A DNA stretch of 21,334 nt from a virus: positions 1-21,334 of IMG/VR virus record IMGVR_UViG_3300042485_001869. The stretch is one strand, 5' to 3'. Shown here piece by piece: positions 1-8,944 of the stretch (its first letter is position 1; each line of letters starts with the position of its first letter). The notes beneath the pieces were generated by a model that was given only the letters and a program-made list of their open reading frames with translations, had not been told where the DNA came from and ran no database searches. The position numbers and the translations under genes were made by a program.

Positions 1-228
1 TTGGTGGTAAAATAAATGATTAATTTGGTCGTAAACTAAACGTTCATATTGGCCCTCAGTTATGGGGTCCATTGTAAAGTCAAAACTACCTGTTACATTA
101 GTTCCTTTGTAAATAGTTATATATTCATCAGAAGAAGGGTATGTGCATATAGGTAAATCCCATTGCTTATTTGCTGCATATGCAACATGCGTAACGTCTG
201 ATTTGTTTAGTTGTTTGAATGATGACAT
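1..228 (-). CDS. Phage structural-region protein, 3' truncated
   Basis: Partial gene read from an ATG at 226-228 and open to the window edge (76 codons seen, no stop). The product starts MSSFKQLNKSDV and contains HVAYAANKQWDLP and a segment rich in Tyr and Thr. It lies 6 bases downstream of the 327-residue structural gene and so belongs to the same late operon. From memory, small proteins with this N-terminus sit next to baseplate and tail genes in environmental T4-like phages, but I cannot name a function. No signal peptide or membrane segment is seen in the visible part. A role in the tail or baseplate is inferred from position only. Confidence 0.8.
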   Translation of the reverse strand, partial: MSSFKQLNKSDVTHVAYAANKQWDLPICTYPSSDEYITIYKGTNVTGSFDFTMDPITEGQYERLVYDQINHLFYHQ

Positions 229-234
229 ACATGA

Positions 235-1218
235 TTAGTAATCTAACTTCACTCTGATTAATGCTTCTTTAGTAAAATCTTTTACTAATGGTTTTGATAA
301 TTTAGCTACTGCTAACAATTCACTGTTATCGTTATACATACCTACTGTTGTAACGTACGTTTGAGGATTATTAATCAATGTTGTATATAATAAATTACCA
401 TTTGCATCTATTACAGATGGGTTTGTAGTATAATTATATTCACTATTTTTAATACGTGTAAAGAAATAACGTGCTGAGATGGTTTCAGATGATTTCATTT
501 GAAAACTAGAACCAGAATCTAATGCTCTCCATAAATTTATTTGATTATATGAAGAGGCAGATACTGCTGGGGAATAAGGAATACCTGGTGTTAAACTTCC
601 TGTTAATGCGTTAGCATCTAAAACAATAATATCTAAATCTGGGAAGAACAAACCATAATATTTATTTGGAGTTCCTGATGTAAAATAAGAGCCGTTACTT
701 CCACTAATAATATTAAAGTATCTATTTTCACCAATAAAACGAGTTAAATTTGTAGTACCACTGTCATCTGTATATTTAAATGAACCACTAGCACCTGCTA
801 AAGTCATATTTAAAGAACCAGGTAATAAAGATTCTTTATAACGAGCTCTAGAAATATTAATAACATAAATAGCATTTGATGTAGTTGAACCACCATCGAA
901 ACTAAAATTTGTTGTTTCAGTACCATAAACTAAGTTTCTGTATTGACCATAAACAACACGTGATGGACTATACCCAGCAACTGCTGGATTAATAGGAAAA
1001 GATCCTGCTCCACTTACTTGTCCGAATTGTAAACTAAATTGAACTGAAGCTGACGTTGAAGTATTAAAATTACTATCAAAAACATCTACATAATATTCTG
1101 TATAAGTACTAGATGTATAAAAATCGTTTAAGGTGTAGTTATCTCCACTCCATAAACCACGCACTACTGTTTCGGCGCTTACTACTGAATCGTCTGTGTT
1201 ATATCTTGTAAATGACAT
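235..1218 (-). CDS. Conserved tail/baseplate structural protein
   Basis: A 327-residue protein rich in Ser, Thr, Gly, Tyr and Asn, as is usual for beta-rich phage tail proteins. The best conserved-looking part is residues 84-134, with SPSRVVYGQYRNLVYG followed by INISRARYKESLLPG. I recall this motif pair in structural proteins of environmental T4-like phages without an assigned function. There is no signal peptide or membrane helix. It lies 13 bases downstream of the 221-residue gene in the same direction, and the following partial gene starts 6 bases after its stop. The leader directly before the ATG is AT-only and has no Shine-Dalgarno. The function beyond virion structure is unknown. Confidence 0.8.
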   Translation of the reverse strand: MSFTRYNTDDSVVSAETVVRGLWSGDNYTLNDFYTSSTYTEYYVDVFDSNFNTSTSASVQFSLQFGQVSGAGSFPINPAVAGYSPSRVVYGQYRNLVYGTETTNFSFDGGSTTSNAIYVINISRARYKESLLPGSLNMTLAGASGSFKYTDDSGTTNLTRFIGENRYFNIISGSNGSYFTSGTPNKYYGLFFPDLDIIVLDANALTGSLTPGIPYSPAVSASSYNQINLWRALDSGSSFQMKSSETISARYFFTRIKNSEYNYTTNPSVIDANGNLLYTTLINNPQTYVTTVGMYNDNSELLAVAKLSKPLVKDFTKEALIRVKLDY

Positions 1219-1231
1219 TATTTATATTATT

Positions 1232-1897
1232 TTAAACTGTGGCTACTTTTTGGATGTTCAAAGGAATAGTAATTCTCGCACCACTATCTCTACCAATCAC
1301 GGTAAGTGTAGTTGTTAAGGTAGACAAACTAGTTCCAAATAAAGTATTGATTGTAGTACCTGTTATTGTAAATGAAGTACCAATTTGGCTTGACGATAAC
1401 ACGGCACCTGAAGTTGTATTTAAATCTGTAATTCCTGGTGTTGTTACTGTGATACCTGTTCCTGCAAATGAAGATAATAATCTTGAATCAGAAACAGTTA
1501 CAATATATCCGTTTGCTTCAAATGTACTTGTAGCACCTAAATAGTTAAGTGTTTGTGGAGTAATTGTTAATGAAGCACCTTGACGTAAGGTAATGCTGCT
1601 ATAACCAACATTAATAACTGGTAGACGTGATGTACCACGAGGTAATGTTACTAGCTTATAACGCATGATTTGTGAATCGTCTGGGTATGCTTCAATTACA
1701 GGCATATTTTCAATTGCTTCACCATAATAAGCAGATCCTGATGGGTGGTTTGGGTTATACAGAGTATAATCAATTTCATCATCAGCTAATGAAAATTGTG
1801 TGATTTGAAATGAACCATCGTTACGAGCCAATAATTCACGGCCCTTAGTGGTTAATATTGCATCTACTGTTACGAATGTAGGATTTAAAATTGCCAT
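1232..1897 (-). CDS. Tail-associated structural protein with conserved N-terminal motif
   Basis: A 221-residue protein in two visible parts. Residues 15-44 carry LTTKGRELLARNDGSF followed by QITQFSLADDEIDY, a motif I associate with a small structural protein of T4-like environmental phages. Residues from about 100 on are Thr/Ser/Gly-rich with alternating hydrophobic residues, suggesting an all-beta (possibly Ig-like) domain. Its start is 49 bases after the stop of the 1831-residue gene, and a promoter-like box lies about 25 bases upstream of the ATG, so it may head a separate transcript with the two genes that follow. It is probably part of the tail or baseplate periphery. No enzymatic motif is seen. 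Confidence 0.75.
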   Translation of the reverse strand: MAILNPTFVTVDAILTTKGRELLARNDGSFQITQFSLADDEIDYTLYNPNHPSGSAYYGEAIENMPVIEAYPDDSQIMRYKLVTLPRGTSRLPVINVGYSSITLRQGASLTITPQTLNYLGATSTFEANGYIVTVSDSRLLSSFAGTGITVTTPGITDLNTTSGAVLSSSQIGTSFTITGTTINTLFGTSLSTLTTTLTVIGRDSGARITIPLNIQKVATV

Positions 1898-1917
1898 AGT
1901 TCTTTATGTTGTATATA

Positions 1918-1930
1918 CTATAAATATATT
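1918..1930 (-). promoter_or_regulatory. Promoter-like box TATATTTATA upstream of the 221-aa gene
   Basis: Read on the minus strand this is AATATATTTATAG, in the 49-base gap before the ATG at 1897. It shares the TATTTATA core with six other gaps in this window. It could be a Bacteroidota-type -7 box (TAnnTTTG family) or a phage-specific promoter. No convincing -33 TTG element was found. Confidence 0.45.
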
Positions 1931-1946
1931 GATTTATTGAATTTTA

Positions 1947-4900
1947 TTATATTGTGTTTCCGTTACTTAATAATTTTTGTTTTACCTGTCTAGTTATTGT
2001 ATCGATATTTTTTAATACATCTGGTGATAAATTGTCAGGTATTATAAACCCATACGATGTTTGTCCATTTTCTTTATTAAATACTAAATTAATATTAGTT
2101 TCATCTGGTATTTTAGATAATAATAATAATTTATTTATTGTGTTATTAGTATAAGAAGATACCGATAGAGTACTTACTAAATTAGGTGATACTTTAATAG
2201 CAAACACCGAACCGTTCGGAATAATACCAGCTGTTACTACATTAAGTTCTTGTACTTGAGTACTGTTATTATAATAAAGAAGAATCACATCTCCAACCTT
2301 AGGTGAAAAAGTATAGTCTATGTTTCCATAAATTGGATGTAAATCAGCAGAACTAGTTTCAGATAAATATAAATAATCTTTAAAACTAGATAAGCTTTCG
2401 TTTAAAAATAATGTATCAGTACCATTAGAAGATGATATAAATGGAGCAGCAGAGCTAGTAGCAAACGGATTTATACCGGTAGTTGCTGTTGATATTGAAT
2501 TTCTTAATCCTGTATATGGAGTTAGGTCCCCGGTGTTAAGTAAAGATGCTGTATAGGATCCTGTAGATACTGATTGTAATAGTCTAAAAAATATTTTATC
2601 TCCAGGATTAAAGTTAGTATAAGAACTAGTTACATTAAAATCAAGTACTGAGGATAAATTTCCTAAAGATGATGTGAATGTTTTTGTTTGAGAAGCTAAC
2701 GTTGTACTTCCTGAAACTATACTAAAAGTATAAGAAGCACTCTGAACTGCTGTTGGAAATTGGATATTAACACCAAAGTTTGCTGAGAAGTCCATAGTAA
2801 TATTCTGTGATGCTGAATAGAAAGGGAAACTTCCAGTAACACCTAAATTATAGTAAGCACGGCCCTCAAACGTACCATCAATATTATTAAAGGCGTTATA
2901 TACAAACCCACCACTAGGAGCATACTGATTGGTTGACCCCCCATTTATAAACCCATTATTATTATTACTACGGAATAAAATTGAAGTACCTACTCCAACA
3001 TATTGGAAATATAATTTTGTAGAACCTGTACTGTAATATAATGTTGGATAGTAAGAATATCCACTATCAAATACTGATTTAGGACCATCTGTTTTTTTCT
3101 GATCTCCATATTGTTGATTGTCAAATAAAGCAACAGTTGGATTTGAACCTAACTTAAACGTATTTTGAACTTCAGACCAATTACTATCTATACTTGAAGT
3201 AGGTGTTTGACTTAATTCAGTTAAACTACCACTTTCATCTACTAAATATTTTAGAGCAACTAAGTTACGACTACTAAAGAATGAACTACTTACAACTTGA
3301 GTAAATAAACCAAATTTTCTGACATACCTATCAATTGCTGCTGTTTTACCATATGATTTATCGCCTACCCAAACTGAAGAAGATGGGGAATAGGTATTAT
3401 AATTAGCACTATATGTTTTAGAACCACTATAACGTGGTAGTGTGTATGCAGATAATGATAAATAAGAATCTTGTAATGAAGCTGTTACTAATAATGGAAA
3501 AGATCCACTTCCAATTATTTGAGAGCTACCTGATATTTCTAAAGTTTTTCTTGATGTTGAATATAAACTAGTAGATACATTATTTAACATTACGTTAAAA
3601 TCTGAATGTATAAAATCATTATAATCAGGCATTTTAGGTTTTGCATTACCTGGTAATGTGCCATAAGTACCTACTGTATATAATAATCCTGAAGCTGATA
3701 CACTTGAAGATATATTTTGTAATGAACTACTATATAGTGCTAAAGATCTACTAAAATTTAAAGCAACTGAAATATTTTGGGTTGTATTTGCAGTTGTTGA
3801 ACCTGTTGGTACATAAATAATTTTGTTTGTGTTAATCATATTAGATGATGTAGCTACAAATAAAATACCATTTATATCAACAGATTGTGTAGATGGGTTA
3901 TTAGAAGCACCTGAAAAATAACTAGTAGTACTTCCTGAAATTACATAGTAAGTATTTGCTATAGAGGCATTTACATCAAAGCTTGTAGTAAAGTTAAGAT
4001 TAGGAAAACTATTATAAGCATTTATATATTGTAATGAACTACTATAAGGAGCTAAAGATTTACTATAATTAAAAGAAGCAGAAATATTTGTTATACTATC
4101 ATTAAAAGTAGATCCTGTAGAAACATATATAGTAGTAGCAGTATTTGAAGGTAGTGTACTACCAGTAATAGCAATTATTATTCCATTTATATTAAATGAA
4201 CCTGTTGGATTTAATAATGAAGACAAACTAGCACTACTTATAGATAAAGTAGCTGGGGTTGATATAAATGAAGCTGTTGCTTCTGGAATAAAAATATTAG
4301 CTAGGCTAGCACTAGTTTCATAAATAAATTTATATCCAAATATAGGAAAAGGATTTGATGATGAAACTTGGGGTTGGAAAGCATCTGATGAAGTGTATTG
4401 TAAACTACTTAGCCATGGATTTTTATTATTTACTACAAAATAATCATCATATATATTAATTTCAGATCCAGGAATTTCTCCATTTATATAAGATACTTTA
4501 CTTCCAGATAAATCATAATAAAAAGAATCATATACAGATTCAAAAACAGGAGCCACAACGCTACCATCTTTTTCCAGTTCATTAATAGCTTCAGGTTGAG
4601 CATAAGACCATTTATTTCTCTCTAAAACAGGAGAATTAATAGTAACACCTGTTGAAAGACTAGTTCTTGCAGGAACATAATCTTCTAACATCTTAAACAT
4701 TGAATTATCAAAAAACTGGATTAAGCGAATAAATCCATTGTAATCTAAAAGTGAGCCTGTAAATCCAGCATATGAACCAGTACCATCAACAAAATATATT
4801 TGTCTTTGAGCATCTAAATCACTATATGACCCACTATATTGTTGTTGAGGATTACCTATGTAATTATCTATTGACCAATTATTATTAACAGATGCTATAG

Positions 4901-7442
4901 ATTTAGAAACATAAGTATCTAACTGTGTTTGAGGTGAGAATGATATATCAACATAATGTTCATCTGCTGTTCTAAAATTAGATGATGCAGTTGTGTATTG
5001 TAATATACTTGTATAAGGTGATAAAACACTTCCAAAAGTACCAGCTACACTTGCAGTAACATTATCAACAATTCTAACTTTATCATTATTATATCCTGCT
5101 AGTAATCCTTCAGTTGTAGAACCACCAAATTCTTTTACATTTAATACACTATAATTAAGATTACTACCAGTAGGGGTATAATAAGAGTTTGTTACAAATA
5201 ATGAGCTTGTAATTAATCTTCCCCCAACATACGAACCAGAAAGATTATCTATTTTAGAATAAAAATCTTGATTTAGTATACCGAATGTAGATAATAATGT
5301 TCTTAAACCAGCAACAGTACCCTTACGTTGTAATAATAAAGGTAAATTATGGTAAATACGTTTATATGATTCTGCTAAAATATCTTTTTTAGGAATAGTA
5401 TTTAAGAAAGAACCTGTTCCTCCAGAAAAATATAATGTAGTACTTCCAGAAATAGCATAGTAGGAATTAGCTAAATCACCATCTAAATTAAAACTTGTTG
5501 TAAAATTTAAATTTGATGAAGAATTTTGAGTGGTAATATATTGTAAAGAAGAACTATAAAAAGAGAATGAACTACTTACGTTAAATGATGCAACAATGTT
5601 ATTTAAAGTATCATTAAATGTAGAACCAGTTGGAATATATATAGTAGTTGGTGTGTTTAATGGACCCGAATATATACTGCTTGAAATACTACCTGTAATA
5701 TTTAATATAGTTCCATTTACAATAAAAGATCCTGTTGGGTTTAATATTGGTGACAAACTAGCACTGCTTATAGATAAAGTAGCTGGGATGTTACCTAATG
5801 TAAAATTTTCGTTAAAATTACTACTTCCACTATTTCCTAATAAATAATTAGCAATGTTTTGATTACCAAGACTATTAAATATACTTACTCCTAAAGATTG
5901 TAACATATTGTATACAAGATCTTTAGAAATACCAATCTCTAAATTATTATTAGCTAAATTTATTTCGGGAATTGTTTTGATATATATCCATATATTATCA
6001 AAAAACTGACCCATCATATTTAAGAAGGTTATATAATTTTCATTATCTGGGTCATCTACTACATAACCTGGTACTGAATATTTAAAATAGTCAACATTAT
6101 TCAGGTCATAGTCTTCAGCATTTAGGGAAGATGATGCATACCAAATTCCAACAGCTGATGATGTTGTAGGTAATAAAACATATGGTTTATAACTTCCTGA
6201 TTTAGGAAAAGGAGTTATTCCATATCGAGTTGTTGAAACTAAACTACCTGATTCAAAATATAAATAATTTTCAAATCCATCAAAGTTTGAAATAATACTG
6301 TTAATACTAGCAGAATATGTGTTTATTTCTGATTGTAAACTACTAGAAAAACTGCCTGAGAAGCTACCGCTTATTAAGTTATAAGTTGGGTATTGAGCTA
6401 TAAGATTGTTATAATTTTCAATTTGTTGAACCTTAGTATAAAAATTATGTACACGTGAGAAAGCAGATCCAAATGTTACAAAACTACCAAATCCACTTTC
6501 ACCACTTCCATTACCACTATAATTTATATTAATATCAATACTTTGAGAATTATTTAGTTTAAATAATCCTTCTTGATCATTTGCAAACTGATTTTCATAG
6601 GGTCCATCAGTTGAATTTAGACCAAACCTTGATAGATTACTAAAATTGGGTCCTCTTAATGTGCTACCGGTTGCTGCAGATAGTATAGCATCAAGATTAA
6701 TATCAAAAATATATGGTGTTGAAATTTCTTCTACAACCCATAATGATGATTTTTCAGTAATAGAATCATCTAAAGTATTATATAACTTAAACAATATTTC
6801 ATATCCAGTATCAACTCTATTTAAAACAATATTAGTAACAAGTTCTTGTATATTATTACCAAAATTTAAAAGAAACGGATCGAAAATAGAAGATGTAGTA
6901 TAAGATTCAATTAAAGCAAGAGAACCAGTTTCAATTTGATCATTAGTTAAAACAACAGACCCAACTCTAATTTCAGTTCTATCAGGAGAAATTTCTTTAA
7001 TAAATAATTCTGCTGATGGGTAACTTGAGATTTTATTTTTAAATATATTATATTGAACCTTAAATTCACCTGATGAATAGCCTAAATTTTGTAAGTCTTG
7101 TACAGGATCAATTTCAATGATAGGATATGTAGAAGACGTTGTACTTAAATTAGATACAGTGCCTACTTGAGCTCCTGTAGCTGTTTGATTTGTTGTATTT
7201 AAATCAGGGGTTACTCCTGGATTTAGAGATTCATCTGTAGGTAATTTATAACTACGATAATTGTAATTATCTTCTAGAGGATTACTTGTAATATCATAAA
7301 CATAATATTCTATATAATCATTAAAAGGGTCAAAACTTTTTTTAATATTTAAAGAAGTAATTAACCTTAAGTCATCTGTTTCATAACGTGAAACTTGACT
7401 TGTACTTAGAATACTACCTACTATTTTAATATTATCTGCCAT
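1947..7442 (-). CDS. Very large tail/baseplate structural protein with duplicated modules
   Basis: An 1831-residue protein, Ser/Thr/Asn/Gly-rich and largely beta-predicted by eye, with no signal peptide. Conserved-looking backbone segments are NLEIGISKDLVYNMLQSLG (about 501-519), YKRIYHNLPLLLQRKGT followed by VAGLRTLL (about 690-715), IRLIQFFDNSMFKMLEDYVP (about 905-925) and PDYNDFIHSDFNVML (after 1260). I recall the same segments in long structural proteins of environmental T4-like phages. Between them are three copies of a module with a core like TTIYIPTGSTFND then YSSSLQYI then YYAISGSTT, at about 553-678, 1063-1179 and a shorter 1180-1245. Two copies are still alike at DNA level, pointing to recent duplication. 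It is likely a baseplate-attached fibre or peripheral tail protein. Receptor contact is an inference from the variable modules. The start ATG is 4 bases after the preceding stop. Confidence 0.85.
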   Translation of the reverse strand: MADNIKIVGSILSTSQVSRYETDDLRLITSLNIKKSFDPFNDYIEYYVYDITSNPLEDNYNYRSYKLPTDESLNPGVTPDLNTTNQTATGAQVGTVSNLSTTSSTYPIIEIDPVQDLQNLGYSSGEFKVQYNIFKNKISSYPSAELFIKEISPDRTEIRVGSVVLTNDQIETGSLALIESYTTSSIFDPFLLNFGNNIQELVTNIVLNRVDTGYEILFKLYNTLDDSITEKSSLWVVEEISTPYIFDINLDAILSAATGSTLRGPNFSNLSRFGLNSTDGPYENQFANDQEGLFKLNNSQSIDININYSGNGSGESGFGSFVTFGSAFSRVHNFYTKVQQIENYNNLIAQYPTYNLISGSFSGSFSSSLQSEINTYSASINSIISNFDGFENYLYFESGSLVSTTRYGITPFPKSGSYKPYVLLPTTSSAVGIWYASSSLNAEDYDLNNVDYFKYSVPGYVVDDPDNENYITFLNMMGQFFDNIWIYIKTIPEINLANNNLEIGISKDLVYNMLQSLGVSIFNSLGNQNIANYLLGNSGSSNFNENFTLGNIPATLSISSASLSPILNPTGSFIVNGTILNITGSISSSIYSGPLNTPTTIYIPTGSTFNDTLNNIVASFNVSSSFSFYSSSLQYITTQNSSSNLNFTTSFNLDGDLANSYYAISGSTTLYFSGGTGSFLNTIPKKDILAESYKRIYHNLPLLLQRKGTVAGLRTLLSTFGILNQDFYSKIDNLSGSYVGGRLITSSLFVTNSYYTPTGSNLNYSVLNVKEFGGSTTEGLLAGYNNDKVRIVDNVTASVAGTFGSVLSPYTSILQYTTASSNFRTADEHYVDISFSPQTQLDTYVSKSIASVNNNWSIDNYIGNPQQQYSGSYSDLDAQRQIYFVDGTGSYAGFTGSLLDYNGFIRLIQFFDNSMFKMLEDYVPARTSLSTGVTINSPVLERNKWSYAQPEAINELEKDGSVVAPVFESVYDSFYYDLSGSKVSYINGEIPGSEINIYDDYFVVNNKNPWLSSLQYTSSDAFQPQVSSSNPFPIFGYKFIYETSASLANIFIPEATASFISTPATLSISSASLSSLLNPTGSFNINGIIIAITGSTLPSNTATTIYVSTGSTFNDSITNISASFNYSKSLAPYSSSLQYINAYNSFPNLNFTTSFDVNASIANTYYVISGSTTSYFSGASNNPSTQSVDINGILFVATSSNMINTNKIIYVPTGSTTANTTQNISVALNFSRSLALYSSSLQNISSSVSASGLLYTVGTYGTLPGNAKPKMPDYNDFIHSDFNVMLNNVSTSLYSTSRKTLEISGSSQIIGSGSFPLLVTASLQDSYLSLSAYTLPRYSGSKTYSANYNTYSPSSSVWVGDKSYGKTAAIDRYVRKFGLFTQVVSSSFFSSRNLVALKYLVDESGSLTELSQTPTSSIDSNWSEVQNTFKLGSNPTVALFDNQQYGDQKKTDGPKSVFDSGYSYYPTLYYSTGSTKLYFQYVGVGTSILFRSNNNNGFINGGSTNQYAPSGGFVYNAFNNIDGTFEGRAYYNLGVTGSFPFYSASQNITMDFSANFGVNIQFPTAVQSASYTFSIVSGSTTLASQTKTFTSSLGNLSSVLDFNVTSSYTNFNPGDKIFFRLLQSVSTGSYTASLLNTGDLTPYTGLRNSISTATTGINPFATSSAAPFISSSNGTDTLFLNESLSSFKDYLYLSETSSADLHPIYGNIDYTFSPKVGDVILLYYNNSTQVQELNVVTAGIIPNGSVFAIKVSPNLVSTLSVSSYTNNTINKLLLLSKIPDETNINLVFNKENGQTSYGFIIPDNLSPDVLKNIDTITRQVKQKLLSNGNTI
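3709..3903 (-). repeat. Intragenic module copy C (short, diverged)
   Basis: The third, shorter copy of the module in the 1831-residue protein. It encodes KIIYVPTGSTTANTTQNISV and then LALYSSSLQNISS. At 3715-3776 it is still recognisably similar in DNA to 4026-4090 of copy B, for example in the shared string aatgaactactat and the following ctaaagat. It lacks the part corresponding to YYAISGSTT. Confidence 0.7.
3908..4256 (-). repeat. Intragenic module copy B
   Basis: Encodes PATLSISSASLSSLLNPTGS through YYVISGSTTSYFSG, residues about 1063-1179 of the 1831-residue protein. Its beginning is nearly identical in DNA to copy A: + strand 4224-4256 and 5754-5786 share gacaaactagcact and cttatagataaagtagctgg with one mismatch between them. 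This implies duplication within the gene, not convergent protein similarity. Confidence 0.85.
5411..5786 (-). repeat. Intragenic module copy A
   Basis: Encodes PATLSISSASLSPILNPTGS through YYAISGSTTLYFSGG, residues about 553-678 of the 1831-residue protein. It sits between two conserved backbone segments of the protein and looks like an insertion in a tolerant loop. It is paired with copies B and C further along the same gene. Confidence 0.85.
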
Positions 7443-7446
7443 TATT

Positions 7447-7794
7447 TTATTGCTGTTGAGAATACTGTTTTGTTTCGTTCACTGTGGTTTGTATTTCTAC
7501 TAATTGTTGTCTTAATGAAGTAATTTCATCTAACAATGCTTGAATATCTGTATCATCTATTCTTACTTCTAAAGTACCTGCTATTCTTTCTAATAATTGT
7601 CTTAAAATATCTTCTGGTAGGAAGTCATATAAAGAATTAAATAATGCTAAAAAATCTTCTATTGTAAAAGATGGTGTAGCGGCATCCTGCGCATCTACTT
7701 GAATGGCCGGAGGTAATTGACTAAATTGTCTATTAATTACTTTATCAAAAGCATCTTTATCAAATACTGTTTTCTCTAATAGTATACGAGACAT
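7447..7794 (-). CDS. Small conserved protein with C-terminal coiled coil
   Basis: A 115-residue acidic protein starting MSRILLEKTVFDKDAFDKVI. The middle (about 40-75) is a run of hydrophobic and acidic residues that looks alpha-helical (IEDFLALFNSLYDFLP, then ILRQLLERI). Residues about 85-110 show heptad-like spacing (LLDEITSLRQQLVEIQTTV), consistent with a coiled coil. Its ATG overlaps the stop of the upstream gene as TAATG at 7792-7796, and the 1831-residue gene starts 4 bases after its stop, so all three are translationally linked. It may help trimerise or attach the neighbouring fibre-like proteins. That is inferred from helix content and position only. Confidence 0.8.
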   Translation of the reverse strand: MSRILLEKTVFDKDAFDKVINRQFSQLPPAIQVDAQDAATPSFTIEDFLALFNSLYDFLPEDILRQLLERIAGTLEVRIDDTDIQALLDEITSLRQQLVEIQTTVNETKQYSQQQ

Positions 7795-8900
7795 TATCTT
7801 ATAACTTTAAAATAGTAATTATTATCAGATATAACTGTTTCACCGTTAGTTAACACAGTTTTAAATAATAATTTATAATAACGTTCCGGTTCTAATCCAT
7901 TCATATAAACATCAAAATAACTACCACTAGCATCATAACTAATTTTAGTATAGTTTGTGTCGTAATCTACGACAATTTCCTCGGTATCCAAGTCCTTTAT
8001 TGACCAATATGAAGAAGTAGGTAAAGCTTTATTGTCTAAATAAAGTGAAGTTGTTTGAAATCTTCTAGTTGGAAATTGATCTCTAACATTTACTCTAAAA
8101 CGTTGTACTGAATCTTGTTGGTATTCATTTTTATTATTACCTAAAGTAGCTACAAATAAACTTGAACTAACTATAGCTATTGAACCTGTATATCTTGCAT
8201 CATTCCATCTTATTTCTAAACATGGGGGATAAATTGTATGAGTATTTCCTGAGAAGTATTTTGTTTCAAATTTAGATTGAGATGTAAATTCTATAGATGA
8301 ACTATGTTTTAAAATAAAACCATAATTACTTATTGCATTAATATAAGAAGCACTAACAGCATTTGTTACTTTTAATTCAATATCTTTTGAAGTTATTTGA
8401 GTAAATGATTGACTAGCAGCATATAATGAACTAGTATACCATAAACCACCTCCTGCAGTTGCGCTGCTGCTACTTACATAAGAGCCTGTTGTTCCTGCTG
8501 GGAATGATCCATTATTAAACCATCTACTACCACTATCTTGATCTATATATTTCCAACTTACACCATCAACAGTATTAGGTACATTACCTAATCTACCAGT
8601 ACCCATATTCCAATCAGAAGCTAGTGGGTGTGAATATAAAGTATAGTTTAAAGGTATGGATGAGGCGTTAGCTAAATATAACTTTAAATAAGCATCAAAA
8701 CTACCAGTACCTATTTTACTAGCGATTATATCGCTGATTTGAGCAGAAGGAAATTTAATAACGGAACGTGATACTTCATCAGTACCATTAATAGAATAAT
8801 AAGTGCTAATCTCTAATATTTCATCTAATCCCGTATTGACTGTTGGATAAAATGAATATAAAGTAGCGCTTTTTTCAGGGAATATTTTATAAATTGCCAT
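7794..8900 (-). CDS. Fibre-like tail structural protein (MAIYKIFPEKSATLYS family)
   Basis: A 368-residue protein starting MAIYKIFPEKSATLYSFYPT, followed by NTGLDEILEI and SRSVIKFP. This N-terminal layout, with a regularly spaced beta-rich body of about 230 residues, resembles the DNRLRE type of phage and surface proteins. I recall close relatives in T4-like environmental phages. The C-terminal part (from about 250) has RFRVNVRDQFPTRRFQTTSLY and ends in a second beta domain. The stop overlaps the next start (TAATG). A 44-base gap with a promoter-like box precedes its ATG. It is probably a baseplate or fibre component. The exact role is unknown. Confidence 0.75.
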   Translation of the reverse strand: MAIYKIFPEKSATLYSFYPTVNTGLDEILEISTYYSINGTDEVSRSVIKFPSAQISDIIASKIGTGSFDAYLKLYLANASSIPLNYTLYSHPLASDWNMGTGRLGNVPNTVDGVSWKYIDQDSGSRWFNNGSFPAGTTGSYVSSSSATAGGGLWYTSSLYAASQSFTQITSKDIELKVTNAVSASYINAISNYGFILKHSSSIEFTSQSKFETKYFSGNTHTIYPPCLEIRWNDARYTGSIAIVSSSLFVATLGNNKNEYQQDSVQRFRVNVRDQFPTRRFQTTSLYLDNKALPTSSYWSIKDLDTEEIVVDYDTNYTKISYDASGSYFDVYMNGLEPERYYKLLFKTVLTNGETVISDNNYYFKVIR

Positions 8901-8915
8901 AGTTAGTAATTACTA

Positions 8916-8927
8916 CATATAAATATG
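8916..8927 (-). promoter_or_regulatory. Promoter-like box, near-palindrome CATATTTATATG
   Basis: Located 16 bases upstream of the ATG at 8900. The sequence is CATAT-WW-ATATG, so it could serve as a promoter box in either direction or as a dimer binding site. It shares the TATTTATA core with the other gaps. Confidence 0.4.
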
Positions 8928-8944
8928 TTAACTACCAAACTATT

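Noticed and set aside
1239-6903. Several + strand reading frames of 60-100 codons opposite the structural genes
   Set aside because: They are antisense to clearly coding minus-strand genes with conserved phage motifs and have no leaders or recognisable products.
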